Assembly (NCBI GenBank): GCA_934667475.1
Contig: CAKUMB010000008.1
Location: forward strand, 27,494 to 91,493
DNA length: 64,000 nucleotides
Source of the DNA: an uncultured Muribaculaceae bacterium
GTDB taxonomy: Bacteria > Bacteroidota > Bacteroidia > Bacteroidales > Muribaculaceae
Reading direction: 5' to 3'
Shown one piece after another: positions 1 to 8,184 of this stretch. Position 1 is the first letter of the stretch; every line of letters begins with the position of its first letter. The translations under genes and the position numbers were made by a program. Under the pieces are notes generated by a model. That model was not told the DNA's origin. It made no database searches and was given only the letters and a program-made list of their open reading frames with translations.

Positions 1-1171
1 TGCGCACATCCTTGAAGCCTACGCCTGCGCCAATGTCGCCGCAGCCGATGGTCTCCATCGGGTTCTGGCGGTTACTGTGCATCTGGAACAGACGCGAGAT
101 GCGCTCCTTCTTGCCCGAGCGCGAGTTGAACACGTAGCTGCCGGCGTCGATCTTGCCTGAGTATACGCGGAAGAACACCAGACGGCCCACATAGGGGTCG
201 GTAGCGATCTTGAACACGAGGGCGCACATGGGATCCTCGAAGATGGGACGGCGCGACTCCTCCTTGTCGGGGTCGTCGTAGGACTTACCAACAATTTCGG
301 GAGTGTCCTCGGGGCTGGGCAGGTAGGCGCACACTGCATCGAGCAGGGGCTGCACGCCTTTGTTCTTGAACGACGAGCCGCACAGCATGGGCACAATCTC
401 CATCTTCAGAGTGGCGGCGCGCAGGGCACGCTTGATCTCGTCGATGGTGATGGTCGAGGGGTCGTCGAAATATTTTGTCATCAGATCATCGTCAAACTCG
501 GCGATGCTCTCAAGCATCTTGTCGCGGTAAGACTGGCACTCATCGAGCATTTCTGCCGGGATGTCGTCGATCTCATACTCAGCGCCCATGGTCTCATCGT
601 GCCAGTAGAGGGCCTTCATAGTGATAAGGTCAACGAGACCCTTGAAGCTCTCCTCGGCGCCGATAGGCAGCTGAATGGGACAGGGATTAGCGCCCAGAAC
701 GTCGTGGATCTGGCGGGCCACCTCCAGGAAGTTGGCGCCCGAGCGGTCCATCTTGTTCACATAGGCGATGCGGGGCACATTGTATTTGTCGGCCTGGCGC
801 CACACGGTTTCACTCTGGGGCTCAACGCCGCCCACAGCGCAGAAAGTGGCCACAGCACCATCGAGCACGCGGAGCGAACGCTCCACCTCAACGGTGAAGT
901 CAACGTGTCCCGGAGTGTCGATCAGGTTGATCTTGTACTTCTTGTCGTTGTACTTCCAGAATGCGGTGGTAGCTGCCGATGTGATAGTGATGCCACGCTC
1001 CTGCTCCTGCTCCATCCAGTCCATGGTGGCGGCGCCGTCGTGCACCTCACCGATTTTGTGTGTCAGACCAGTGTAGAAGAGGATACGCTCAGATGTGGTG
1101 GTCTTGCCGGCATCGATGTGAGCCATGATGCCTATGTTACGCGTTAATTTCAGTTGTTCGTCTGTCTTCAT
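1..1171 (-). CDS. fusA: Elongation factor G, partial (C-terminal part lies outside the window)
   Basis: Translational GTPase that drives ribosomal translocation and, with ribosome recycling factor, ribosome recycling. The visible 390 codons contain the GTP-binding domain: the P-loop AHIDAGKT at residues 17-24, DTPGH at 85-89 and NKMD at 139-142, followed by the start of domain II. The start [12 protein letters not shown] fits EF-G. The gene continues past base 1, so domains III-V are not seen. It lies 22 bases downstream of rpsG as the last visible gene of the str operon. Bacteroidota often carry a second EF-G copy elsewhere; the position beside rpsG marks this as the canonical one. Confidence 0.97.
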   Translation of the reverse strand, partial: MKTDEQLKLTRNIGIMAHIDAGKTTTSERILFYTGLTHKIGEVHDGAATMDWMEQEQERGITITSAATTAFWKYNDKKYKINLIDTPGHVDFTVEVERSLRVLDGAVATFCAVGGVEPQSETVWRQADKYNVPRIAYVNKMDRSGANFLEVARQIHDVLGANPCPIQLPIGAEESFKGLVDLITMKALYWHDETMGAEYEIDDIPAEMLDECQSYRDKMLESIAEFDDDLMTKYFDDPSTITIDEIKRALRAATLKMEIVPMLCGSSFKNKGVQPLLDAVCAYLPSPEDTPEIVGKSYDDPDKEESRRPIFEDPMCALVFKIATDPYVGRLVFFRVYSGKIDAGSYVFNSRSGKKERISRLFQMHSNRQNPMETIGCGDIGAGVGFKDVR

Positions 1172-1193
1172 CTTTTTATTTCCCTATATTCTA

Positions 1194-1670
1194 TTAAAAT
1201 CTGAAGTGTGCGAATGCGCGGTTAGCCTCGGCCATGCGGTGCATGTCCTCCTTGCGCTTGTATGCGCCACCCTGTTCGTTATATGCGTCAATGATTTCCG
1301 CTGCAAGCTTCTCGGCCATGGTCTTGCCGCCGCGCTTGCGGGCGAAGATGATGAGGTTTTTCATTGATATCGACTCTTTGCGGTCGGGGCGGATTTCGGT
1401 AGGCACCTGGAATGTGGCACCGCCCACGCGACGCGACTTAACCTCTACTTGGGGAGTCACTTTTTCAAGGGCGCTCTTCCAAATTTCGAGAGGGGTCTTC
1501 TCTTCTTTTGCCATTTTGTTGCCCACCACTTCAAGAGCGGTGTAGAAAATTCGGTATGAGGTGTTCTTCTTACCATCATACATCAGGTGGTTGACGAATT
1601 TAGAAACTCGCACGTCACCGAATTTAGGATCGGGAAGGATGATCCTTTTCTTTGGCTTTGCTTTTCTCAT
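1194..1670 (-). CDS. rpsG: 30S ribosomal protein S7
   Basis: Primary assembly protein of the 30S head that binds 16S rRNA and contacts the E site. The protein has 158 residues, the usual length, and is recognisable from MRKAKPKKR at the start, the conserved VGGATFQVP segment and the basic [13 protein letters not shown] stretch near the C-terminus. It is the middle gene of the str operon between rpsL and fusA. The 177-base gap to rpsL is long for this operon; I saw no hairpin or strong promoter in it. In other bacteria S7 represses its own operon by binding the mRNA; no such site is evident here. Confidence 0.98.
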   Translation of the reverse strand: MRKAKPKKRIILPDPKFGDVRVSKFVNHLMYDGKKNTSYRIFYTALEVVGNKMAKEEKTPLEIWKSALEKVTPQVEVKSRRVGGATFQVPTEIRPDRKESISMKNLIIFARKRGGKTMAEKLAAEIIDAYNEQGGAYKRKEDMHRMAEANRAFAHFRF

Positions 1671-1847
1671 TTCTTTTAAAAAAGGATAATAGTTTTAGTC
1701 CGCTTGGTTGTTGCTTCTTTTCTTCTTCAACGGCCGACGCTTCGACCATTTACTCAACCATGAAAAAATTCAATCCAATAAAACCAAAAACTAAGTTTAA
1801 AAATTTGATTTTGTTGTTTTTAGTAATTCAGCCGTATTGTGCTTGGA

Positions 1848-2231
1848 TTATTTTTTGCCAGCTTTAGGACGCTTTGCGCCATACTTCGAGCGGCGCTGAG
1901 TGCGGCCAGCCACGCCGGCGGTGTCGAGTGTGCCACGCACGATGTGGTAGCGCACACCAGGAAGGTCTTTCACACGTCCGCCGCGCACCATCACAATTGA
2001 GTGTTCCTGCAGGTTGTGGCCTTCTCCCGGAATGTAAGAGTTAACCTCTTTGCCGTTTGTCAATCTCACACGTGCAACTTTGCGCATTGCCGAGTTAGGC
2101 TTTTTGGGCGTGGTGGTGTAAACACGCACGCACACGCCGCGGCGCTGAGGACATGCGTCCAGAGCAGGCGACTTGCTGGTATACTCCAAAGTTGTACGGC
2201 CTTTTCTTACTAATTGCTGAATTGTAGGCAT
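1848..2231 (-). CDS. rpsL: 30S ribosomal protein S12
   Basis: Decoding-centre protein of the 30S subunit, 127 residues. The signature [16 protein letters not shown] is intact with lysines at 43 and 44, and [13 protein letters not shown] follows later, so the positions classically altered in streptomycin resistance look wild type. The C-terminus is the normal basic tail. It is the first gene of the str operon (rpsL-rpsG-fusA on the minus strand), read from a Bacteroidales-type promoter about 145 bases upstream. Confidence 0.98.
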   Translation of the reverse strand: MPTIQQLVRKGRTTLEYTSKSPALDACPQRRGVCVRVYTTTPKKPNSAMRKVARVRLTNGKEVNSYIPGEGHNLQEHSIVMVRGGRVKDLPGVRYHIVRGTLDTAGVAGRTQRRSKYGAKRPKAGKK

Positions 2232-2375
2232 CTTAGTTCTGTTTTACTTTGTTGTTAAATTATTAAATATCAAATAAAATTCAATTCCTTTGCCTCAAAC
2301 CCTTTACACACACATAACTTCCGCTGAACCAAAGGTTTAGCGCAAGTAATTGAGCATTCAGGCTCAAAAGCGTTG

Positions 2376-2407
2376 CAAAGTTACGCACTAATTGGCTAAC
2401 TACCAAA
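2376..2407 (-). promoter_or_regulatory. Promoter of the rpsL-rpsG-fusA operon
   Basis: On the minus strand TTTG (2407-2404) is followed after 20 bases by TAACTTTG (2383-2376), matching the Bacteroidales primary-sigma consensus TTTG-N19/20-TAnnTTTG. Transcription would start near 2370, leaving a 5' leader of about 140 bases before rpsL. An alternating CG tract lies directly upstream at 2445-2464. Confidence 0.7.
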
Positions 2408-2444
2408 TGTTTTATAACTTTTCTTTTGCGCACGCAAACTATTT

Positions 2445-2464
2445 ACGCGCGCGCGTGCGCGCGT
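2445..2464. repeat. 20-base alternating purine-pyrimidine tract (potential Z-DNA)
   Basis: The stretch acgcgcgcgcgtgcgcgcgt alternates purine and pyrimidine without a break and is almost palindromic. Such tracts favour Z-DNA under negative supercoiling. It sits about 38 bases upstream of the -33 box of the str operon promoter, in the gap between rpsL and rfbC. A regulatory role is inference only. Confidence 0.5.
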
Positions 2465-2525
2465 TAGACCTATCAGTTAGAGACACTTAGCCCCCTGCCC
2501 GGGCCCAACTGCCGCGACAGTCAAT

Positions 2526-3080
2526 TTAACCAAAATTAAATGGTTTAATATCTTTTAACCCTATTCCTCGCGTATCTTTCTCGCTTAGGAGCATTTCGCT
2601 GGGCGACACACGCCAGTCGATGCCAAGGGCGGGGTCGTCGAAACGCAGGGTGGCTTCGCTCTGGGGGGCATACACGTTGTCCACCTTATACTGGAACTGG
2701 GCGGTGTCGCTCAGCACCACAAAGCCGTGGGCAAAGCCGCGCGGAATGAACAGCTGCAAGCCGTTGTCGGCCGTTAGCTCCACGGCCACGTGACGGCCAT
2801 AGGTGGGACTGCCGGCGCGCAGGTCGACGGCCACATCGAGCACCGCTCCGCGCGACACGCGCACCAGTTTGGCCTGGCTGAACTCGCCCTTCTGAAAGTG
2901 CAGGCCGCGCAGCACACCGTGGCTCGACACCGACTCATTGTCTTGAATAAACCGCACAGGACCTATGTGCTGCTCAAACTCACTTTGCTTAAACGTTTCG
3001 CAAAAATAACCGCGGGCATCGCCAAAGCGCTTCGGCTTCACCACCCACACGCCCTCAATGGGCTGCTTGATAAATTCCAT
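2526..3080 (-). CDS. rfbC: dTDP-4-dehydrorhamnose 3,5-epimerase
   Basis: Third step of dTDP-L-rhamnose synthesis: epimerises dTDP-4-keto-6-deoxyglucose at C3 and C5. The 184-residue length is standard for RmlC. The cupin carries the RGLHFQKGEFSQAKLVR motif with the likely catalytic His61 and Lys71, then LFIPRGFAHGF, and the tyrosine-containing FQYKVDNVYAP segment. No other dTDP-rhamnose gene (rfbA, rfbB, rfbD) is adjacent, so the pathway must be split in this genome. It is divergent from the gene at 3317, with facing upstream regions and separate promoters. Confidence 0.95.
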   Translation of the reverse strand: MEFIKQPIEGVWVVKPKRFGDARGYFCETFKQSEFEQHIGPVRFIQDNESVSSHGVLRGLHFQKGEFSQAKLVRVSRGAVLDVAVDLRAGSPTYGRHVAVELTADNGLQLFIPRGFAHGFVVLSDTAQFQYKVDNVYAPQSEATLRFDDPALGIDWRVSPSEMLLSEKDTRGIGLKDIKPFNFG

Positions 3081-3223
3081 GTCAGAGACTATTTATATAT
3101 ATGTATTGTATTATATAATATGCAATGTACACGCATGTGCGCGCACGCAAGCGCGGCACCGCCCCACCCCTGCCACATGCCTGGGTGCGGCAGCAAATGC
3201 CCTTGCGACTTATCTTAGTTATA

Positions 3224-3231
3224 CAAAGATA
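3224..3231 (-). promoter_or_regulatory. Probable -7 box for rfbC
   Basis: On the minus strand this reads TATCTTTG (TAnnTTTG consensus). No clear TTTG lies at the expected distance. Transcription would give rfbC a leader of about 135 bases that includes an unusual run of alternating TA and GC dinucleotides (about 3091-3150). Confidence 0.45.
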
Positions 3232-3252
3232 GGAAAAAAACTGATTTTTAAG

Positions 3253-3260
3253 TAACTTTG
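3253..3260 (+). promoter_or_regulatory. Probable -7 box for the nucleotidyltransferase-like gene
   Basis: TAACTTTG matches TAnnTTTG and lies 57 bases before the ATG at 3317. It is divergent from the rfbC -7 box 21 bases to the left. No good -33 element is visible. Confidence 0.45.
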
Positions 3261-3316
3261 CAATGCGCTTGCCACACACACCGAGGCGGCGCTACTAAAA
3301 AATATGAAGACTGACA

Positions 3317-4507
3317 ATGCGCAACATCATTTTTTTTGACGACAACGAAGTGCGCAAGGCATTGCTGCCGCTCACGTTCACACGTCCGGCAGCCGAGCTG
3401 CGCGTGGGCATAACCACCATAGCCGAGAAGTGGCGGCACATGCTGGGCACGGCCGACGCACGCTATTCACACCTCACTGTGCCCTACCTCAAGCCCAAGT
3501 TCCCGCTCAACGCACTCGAGAGCAACCTGATGGTGGCCGGACACATAATCCCCACCCCGCAGGTGGCAGCCAAGGCCCTTGCACTCGGCAGCGGCGAGGC
3601 GCTGATGGCTGGCAGCGAGCTGGTGGCGTTCAATGGCACGGCGGCCGATTTCGACGCGCGCCGCTGGGCCCGGGTGACAGAGCTCGACGAGGCCCCGATA
3701 GCCATAAGGCGCCCCTACGACATATTCACGCTCAACGGCCAGGTGCTGGAGAGCGACTTCACACGCATCACCAGCGGCCGCAAGTCGGCCCCGCTGCCGG
3801 CCACATGCACCGTGATTGGCGACCCCTCGCGCATATTCCTTGAGGAGGGCGCCACGGCCGACGGCGCAACGCTCAACTCGCGCCAGGGCTGCATCTATCT
3901 GGGCCGTGGCGTGGAGGTGATGGAGGGAGCCTGCGTGCGCGGCCCCTTTGCCGCAGGCGAGGGCTCGAAGGTGCGCATCGGCGCCAAGGTGTATGGCGCC
4001 ACCACACTGGGTCCGCAGTGCAAAATAGGCGGCGAGGTGGAAAACTGCGTGTTCACCGGCTACAGCAACAAGGCCCACGACGGCTATCTGGGCGACGCCG
4101 TGGTGGGCGAATGGTGCAACATAGGCGGCGGCACCACGGCCAGCAACCTGAAGAACGACTACAGCGAAATAAAGCTGTGGAACTACGCCTCGCAGCGCTT
4201 TGAGCGCACGGGGCTGCAGTTTTGCGGCCCCATAATGGGCGACCACTGCAAGACGGGCGTGAACAGCATGCTCAACACCGCCACGGTGCTGGGCGTGGGG
4301 GTCAACATCCACGGTTCGGGATTTCCAAGGCCGTTTGTGGCATCGTTTCAGGAGGGAGGCAACGCAGGCGGATTCAAGGACGTGCCGCTCAAGGCCTTCC
4401 TGCCCATTGCAGAGCGGGTGATGGCGCGCCGCGGCATCGACCTCGACGACACCGAGCGTGGCATACTCACCGCCGTGCACGACATTGCCGAGCGCAAATA
4501 CAAGTAA
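3317..4507 (+). CDS. Putative sugar nucleotidyltransferase (GlmU-like, NTP_transf_4 type)
   Basis: A 396-residue protein of a Bacteroidota family usually annotated as GlmU-family or putative sugar nucleotidyltransferase. The N-terminal ~190 residues begin MRNIIFFDDNEVRKALLPLT and correspond to the NTP_transf_4 region. The C-terminal half (about 200-360) has hexapeptide-type left-handed beta-helix features, including SRQGCIYLG, GEWCNIGGGTTASN and GPIMGDHCKTGVNS. By analogy with GlmU it could attach a nucleotide to, or acetylate, a sugar phosphate; the substrate cannot be read from the sequence. asd follows 36 bases later in the same direction, so they may be co-transcribed. Confidence 0.8.
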   Translation: MRNIIFFDDNEVRKALLPLTFTRPAAELRVGITTIAEKWRHMLGTADARYSHLTVPYLKPKFPLNALESNLMVAGHIIPTPQVAAKALALGSGEALMAGSELVAFNGTAADFDARRWARVTELDEAPIAIRRPYDIFTLNGQVLESDFTRITSGRKSAPLPATCTVIGDPSRIFLEEGATADGATLNSRQGCIYLGRGVEVMEGACVRGPFAAGEGSKVRIGAKVYGATTLGPQCKIGGEVENCVFTGYSNKAHDGYLGDAVVGEWCNIGGGTTASNLKNDYSEIKLWNYASQRFERTGLQFCGPIMGDHCKTGVNSMLNTATVLGVGVNIHGSGFPRPFVASFQEGGNAGGFKDVPLKAFLPIAERVMARRGIDLDDTERGILTAVHDIAERKYK

Positions 4508-4543
4508 CACACAACTAACAACACAACATACATTACACATAGA

Positions 4544-5554
4544 ATGAAAGTAGCAATAGTTGGCGCCAGCGGCGCGGTTGGACAGGAATTCATGAGAGTG
4601 CTCGACGAGCAGAACTTTCCTGTGTCGGAACTCGTGCTGTTTGGCTCAAAGCGCAGCGCGGGGCGCATATTCACATTCCGCGGAGTAGACCATGTGGTGC
4701 AACTGCTGCAGCACAACGATGATTTCAAGGGCATCGACGTGGCGTTTGTGTCGGCCGGAGCCGACACGGCGCGCGAGTTTGCGCCCACCATCACAAAATT
4801 CGGCACTACTATGATTGACAACTCGAGCGCATTCCGCCTCGACCCCGACGTGCCACTGGTGGTGCCCGAGGTGAACGGTGAAGACGCCCTCAACGCGCCC
4901 AGGCACATCATTGCCAACCCCAACTGCACCACCATTCTCATGGTGGTGGCGCTGAAGCCGCTCGACAACCTCTCGCACATCAAGAATGTGCAGGTGGCCA
5001 CCTATCAGGCGGCAAGCGGCGCGGGCCTGGCTGCCATGGACGAGCTGGCGCTGCAGTTCAGCGAGATAGCCACGGGCAAGACGTCGCCCACGGTTGAGCA
5101 CTTCCCCCACCAGCTGGCCTACAACGTGATTCCGCAAATCGACGTGTTTCAGGACAACGACTACACGCGCGAAGAGATGAAAATGTATCACGAGACGCGA
5201 AAAATACTGCACAGCGACATCCGCGTGAGCGCCACCTGCGTGCGCGTGCCAGTGGTGCGCGCCCACAGCGAGGCCGTGTGGATCGAGACCGAGCGCCACA
5301 TAAGCCCCGCCGAGGCGCGCGCCGCGCTCGAGAAAGCCCCGGGCGTGGTGGTGGTCGACAATCCAGCCCGCGCAGAATATCCCATGCCGCTCGACTGCAC
5401 ACGGCGCGACCCCGTGTTTGTGGGCCGCATACGCGAGGACACCAGCAGCGACTACGGCCTCACCTTCTGGGTGGTGGGCGACCAAATAAAGAAGGGTGCG
5501 GCCCTCAACGCCGTGCAAATTGGCCAATACCTGCTCACCCACCGCAGGCAGTAA
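4544..5554 (+). CDS. asd: Aspartate-semialdehyde dehydrogenase
   Basis: NADPH-dependent reduction of aspartyl phosphate to aspartate semialdehyde, the branch point to lysine/diaminopimelate, threonine and methionine. The 336-residue length is normal. The nucleotide-binding motif [10 protein letters not shown] is at residues 7-16, and the active-site cysteine is Cys128 in [20 protein letters not shown] and [12 protein letters not shown] are further family motifs. It is followed by a strong hairpin terminator, so it ends its transcription unit. Confidence 0.97.
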   Translation: MKVAIVGASGAVGQEFMRVLDEQNFPVSELVLFGSKRSAGRIFTFRGVDHVVQLLQHNDDFKGIDVAFVSAGADTAREFAPTITKFGTTMIDNSSAFRLDPDVPLVVPEVNGEDALNAPRHIIANPNCTTILMVVALKPLDNLSHIKNVQVATYQAASGAGLAAMDELALQFSEIATGKTSPTVEHFPHQLAYNVIPQIDVFQDNDYTREEMKMYHETRKILHSDIRVSATCVRVPVVRAHSEAVWIETERHISPAEARAALEKAPGVVVVDNPARAEYPMPLDCTRRDPVFVGRIREDTSSDYGLTFWVVGDQIKKGAALNAVQIGQYLLTHRRQ

Positions 5555-5575
5555 CGGCCACAACAAGGGAAACAA

Positions 5576-5620
5576 GCAGTCCCCCTGAAGCCTCAAAGGG
5601 CCTCAGGGGGACTGCCGTTA
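5576..5620. terminator. Bidirectional terminator between asd and the WG-repeat gene
   Basis: A 13-base perfect stem, gcagtccccctga (5576-5588) against tcagggggactgc (5603-5615), with a 14-base loop. It lies 22 bases after the asd stop and 16 bases beyond the stop of the convergent WG-repeat gene, so it can serve both. Confidence 0.75.
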
Positions 5621-5635
5621 TATTATGGGCCACAC

Positions 5636-6970
5636 TCAGTTGCCAAAGGTGTCGCGGCCCTGAAGGTCGACATAGCCCCACTTGCCGCCAAAGCGCACGG
5701 CTGCCACGCCCTCGGGCGTGAAGTGGTAGGAGTCGGGCAGCACCTCGCCGCCTGCGCATGGGGCGGCGTAGTCGTAGCGGCACGGAATTGCCACTGTGCC
5801 GTCGGGCTTCACGAAGCCATACTTGCCATTGGAGTCGCAATGCAGGGCGTAGCCGCCGCTCACGGGGCCGCTCACCACCGTCTGGCCCAGAGTGCCGTCG
5901 CGGGCAATGAGCTTGAACGACGACACTGTGGGCTGCTGGTCGGCGTCGTCGGCATCATTTTTCTTTTTTTTGCCGTCGGCCACAGAGGGCAGCGGCTGCT
6001 CGAGGCCGGCAAGAGAGTACCCCTCGCTGAAGGGCATCATGTTTTTGGTCATGTCCACATCGGTGGTGAAATAGCTCGAGGCAATCACCTGCTCGCCGCT
6101 GTGGTTGATGAATCCATAGCTTAGGCCGTCGACGGTGACCGACGCAAGGCTGTCGCTGAAATCGCCCGGCTTGGTGCCGAAGCGCAGATTCAGCACCACG
6201 GCCCCGGCGGTGTCGACAAACTGGTAGCGGAACGGATAGGTGGCCTCGCTGTTGTCCTGCAGCAGCGTGTCATCAACGGCCACCGCCGCCACACCCTCGC
6301 TGAAGCTGTGGGCGTCGGCATACACAAAGGGGATGGCCACGCCGCCCTGGCGGTTGATGAAGCCATACTTCACGTCGCCGTCGTCGCTGGCCAGCATCAT
6401 GCAGGCGCGGCCGCTCCTGAAGGCGCAGCCCTGGCCGTCGTTGGCCGGCTGATACTTGCCTGTGGTGTTAATCACGCACCGGCCTGCCTTGTCGATGAAT
6501 CCAGTGAAATCCTCGCTCATCACATAGGCCAGGCCCTCGCTGAAGTCATACACATTGTCGTAGATGTAGTCCACAACCAGGCGGCCCGAGCGGTCCATGA
6601 AGCCCCACTTGAGCTGGCGGTCGTAGTTGGCCTTGGCGCCCGAAGTCTCCTTGGCCACGGCCACCATGCCCTCGTGATAGTTGCGTATGTAGCCATTGTC
6701 GCGGAAAAATCCGTAGTCGTCGCGCTCATTGTCGAGGTCAAACACGCGGCTGAACTGGCACGGCACCACCTCGCGGCCCTGGGCATCGATGTAGCCCCAG
6801 TTGCCGCCGCGGCACACGGCTGCCATGCCGTCGCTGTAGTTCTGCACTATGTCGTATTGCTGCACCGCAGCCTTAAACTCGGGAGTGATGCTCACCGCGG
6901 CAGTCTGGCCACTGGCCATGGCGGGGACGGCCAGCGCAAGGGCGGTGAGGCTGTGTAATAATGCTTTCAT
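5636..6970 (-). CDS. Secreted WG-repeat protein
   Basis: A 444-residue exported protein. The start at 6970 gives a clean signal peptide (MKALLHSLTALALAVPAMASG); an upstream in-frame extension to 7138 crosses the promoter-like region and is unlikely. The mature part is built from about eight WG-type repeats of roughly 45 residues, seen as WGYIDAQGREVVPCQF, WGFMDRSGRLVVDY, YGFINRQGGVAIPFVYAD, YGFINHSGEQVI, YGFVKPDGTVAIP and WGYVDLQGRD. A lysine/aspartate-rich linker (GKKKKNDADD) interrupts the array. WG repeats form beta-rich domains of unknown function. It is monocistronic, with a -7 box upstream and a terminator downstream. Confidence 0.85.
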   Translation of the reverse strand: MKALLHSLTALALAVPAMASGQTAAVSITPEFKAAVQQYDIVQNYSDGMAAVCRGGNWGYIDAQGREVVPCQFSRVFDLDNERDDYGFFRDNGYIRNYHEGMVAVAKETSGAKANYDRQLKWGFMDRSGRLVVDYIYDNVYDFSEGLAYVMSEDFTGFIDKAGRCVINTTGKYQPANDGQGCAFRSGRACMMLASDDGDVKYGFINRQGGVAIPFVYADAHSFSEGVAAVAVDDTLLQDNSEATYPFRYQFVDTAGAVVLNLRFGTKPGDFSDSLASVTVDGLSYGFINHSGEQVIASSYFTTDVDMTKNMMPFSEGYSLAGLEQPLPSVADGKKKKNDADDADQQPTVSSFKLIARDGTLGQTVVSGPVSGGYALHCDSNGKYGFVKPDGTVAIPCRYDYAAPCAGGEVLPDSYHFTPEGVAAVRFGGKWGYVDLQGRDTFGN

Positions 6971-7015
6971 AATTGCTGTGATAAAAAAAATGATGTTACG
7001 CCTTAAAAATGCTGA

Positions 7016-7023
7016 CAAAAGTA
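7016..7023 (-). promoter_or_regulatory. Probable -7 box for the WG-repeat gene
   Basis: Reads TACTTTTG on the minus strand, a match to TAnnTTTG, 46 bases before the chosen ATG at 6970. Its position supports that start over the upstream in-frame ATG, which would precede the promoter. Confidence 0.45.
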
Positions 7024-7145
7024 GGCAAAAAACCGCAATCGGCCCACATTCTGTGGAGAAACGGAATATTTTTGCCACCTTTTTGTCGGCACTTTTGACT
7101 CGCCAGGCGTCCATTGGTTTAATCACAGCCGCCGGCAATAGCGCC

Positions 7146-8171
7146 TCAGTAGCTCACCATGTGGCGGTCGTAGCTGAGCGACATCATCACGCCCCAGCCA
7201 CCCTGCACGTTGCTGTAGAGGGCCGTGGGGGTGAGGTATGACTCATCGGAATTGATGCGAATCACCTCGTAGGAGCGCCAATAGTAGTAGAAGTCGGGGC
7301 TTATGGTTTCGAGTTCGACATACACCCTGGCGTTTTCCCCCTTCTGCTTGCGCGACTGCACCTTAAAGGTGTAGTCCTTGCCGTCGAACAGGTGGTCGTC
7401 GAACACACTGCTCTGCCCCGCCGGCCACTGGCCATAGGGCTTGGTGAGCAGGCTGTTGGCAAATATCACGTCGCTTGAAGTGTAGGTGTCGTTGGTCACA
7501 TACACCGGGATGGAGATGCCTTGCATAATAGCCATGGAATCGTCGGCAACGGCCAGTACCCGCAGGCGGTAGTAGTTGCGCTCGCCGGCGGGGTCATGGA
7601 TGCGCAGGGTGATTTCCATCACCGAGTCAAGGCCATAGTACCACTGCATGTCGGAGGCCGGGACATCGGGTTTATAGTCCACCTCGCTGTAATACACCTG
7701 GGTGCCCACCACCTCCACCTGCTGCGGCCGCTCGACGCGGGTCGAGGCCGAGGCGTCGTCGAATCCAGGCGCGCTCACGTTGAGCACCAACTCGTCGCCC
7801 ACACGGGGCACATAGTCGCAAGTGTAGTAGTATGGGGTGCTGTCGTTGTACTGCAGGGTGTAGGTGTCGGTGCCATTCACCGTGAGCACCGCCTTGGCGT
7901 CCTTAATCACAACCAAATCGTGATACATAGTGTCGTACTTCTCATAAAAATGCAGATCATCGCCAGGCTTTTTGGTGCTCGACACCGTGGGGTTGCTGGC
8001 CACGGTGAACGAGCGCGCTATGCAGGCGCTGAACTTCTGGCCCGGCGCCACAAGCGCGCTGATTGAGATGCGGCTCTTGGTGTCGCGGTCGAAATCTATA
8101 ATCTTTTCGCAGCTGCCGAGGGCCATCAGGGCCACAATTGCCAGCAAGGCAGACAATATTCTTTGTTTCAT
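7146..8171 (-). CDS. DUF4249 lipoprotein, partner of the TonB-dependent receptor
   Basis: A 341-residue lipoprotein: signal peptide MKQRILSALLAIVALMALGSC with lipobox cysteine Cys21. The mature sequence (EKIIDFDRDTKSRISISALVAPGQ and the later RNYYRLRVLAV and PDFYYYWRSYEV segments) fits DUF4249, a Bacteroidota family found next to TonB-dependent receptors. It starts 13 bases after the receptor stop, so the two are translated from one message. By analogy with SusD-type partners it may help capture or hand over the receptor's substrate, but the substrate is unknown. Confidence 0.85.
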   Translation of the reverse strand: MKQRILSALLAIVALMALGSCEKIIDFDRDTKSRISISALVAPGQKFSACIARSFTVASNPTVSSTKKPGDDLHFYEKYDTMYHDLVVIKDAKAVLTVNGTDTYTLQYNDSTPYYYTCDYVPRVGDELVLNVSAPGFDDASASTRVERPQQVEVVGTQVYYSEVDYKPDVPASDMQWYYGLDSVMEITLRIHDPAGERNYYRLRVLAVADDSMAIMQGISIPVYVTNDTYTSSDVIFANSLLTKPYGQWPAGQSSVFDDHLFDGKDYTFKVQSRKQKGENARVYVELETISPDFYYYWRSYEVIRINSDESYLTPTALYSNVQGGWGVMMSLSYDRHMVSY

Positions 8172-8184
8172 TTGTAATGTGTAA

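Noticed and set aside
5636..7138. Longer WG-repeat protein starting at 7138
   Set aside because: The added 56 residues cross the promoter-like box and bury the signal peptide, which is clean from 6970.
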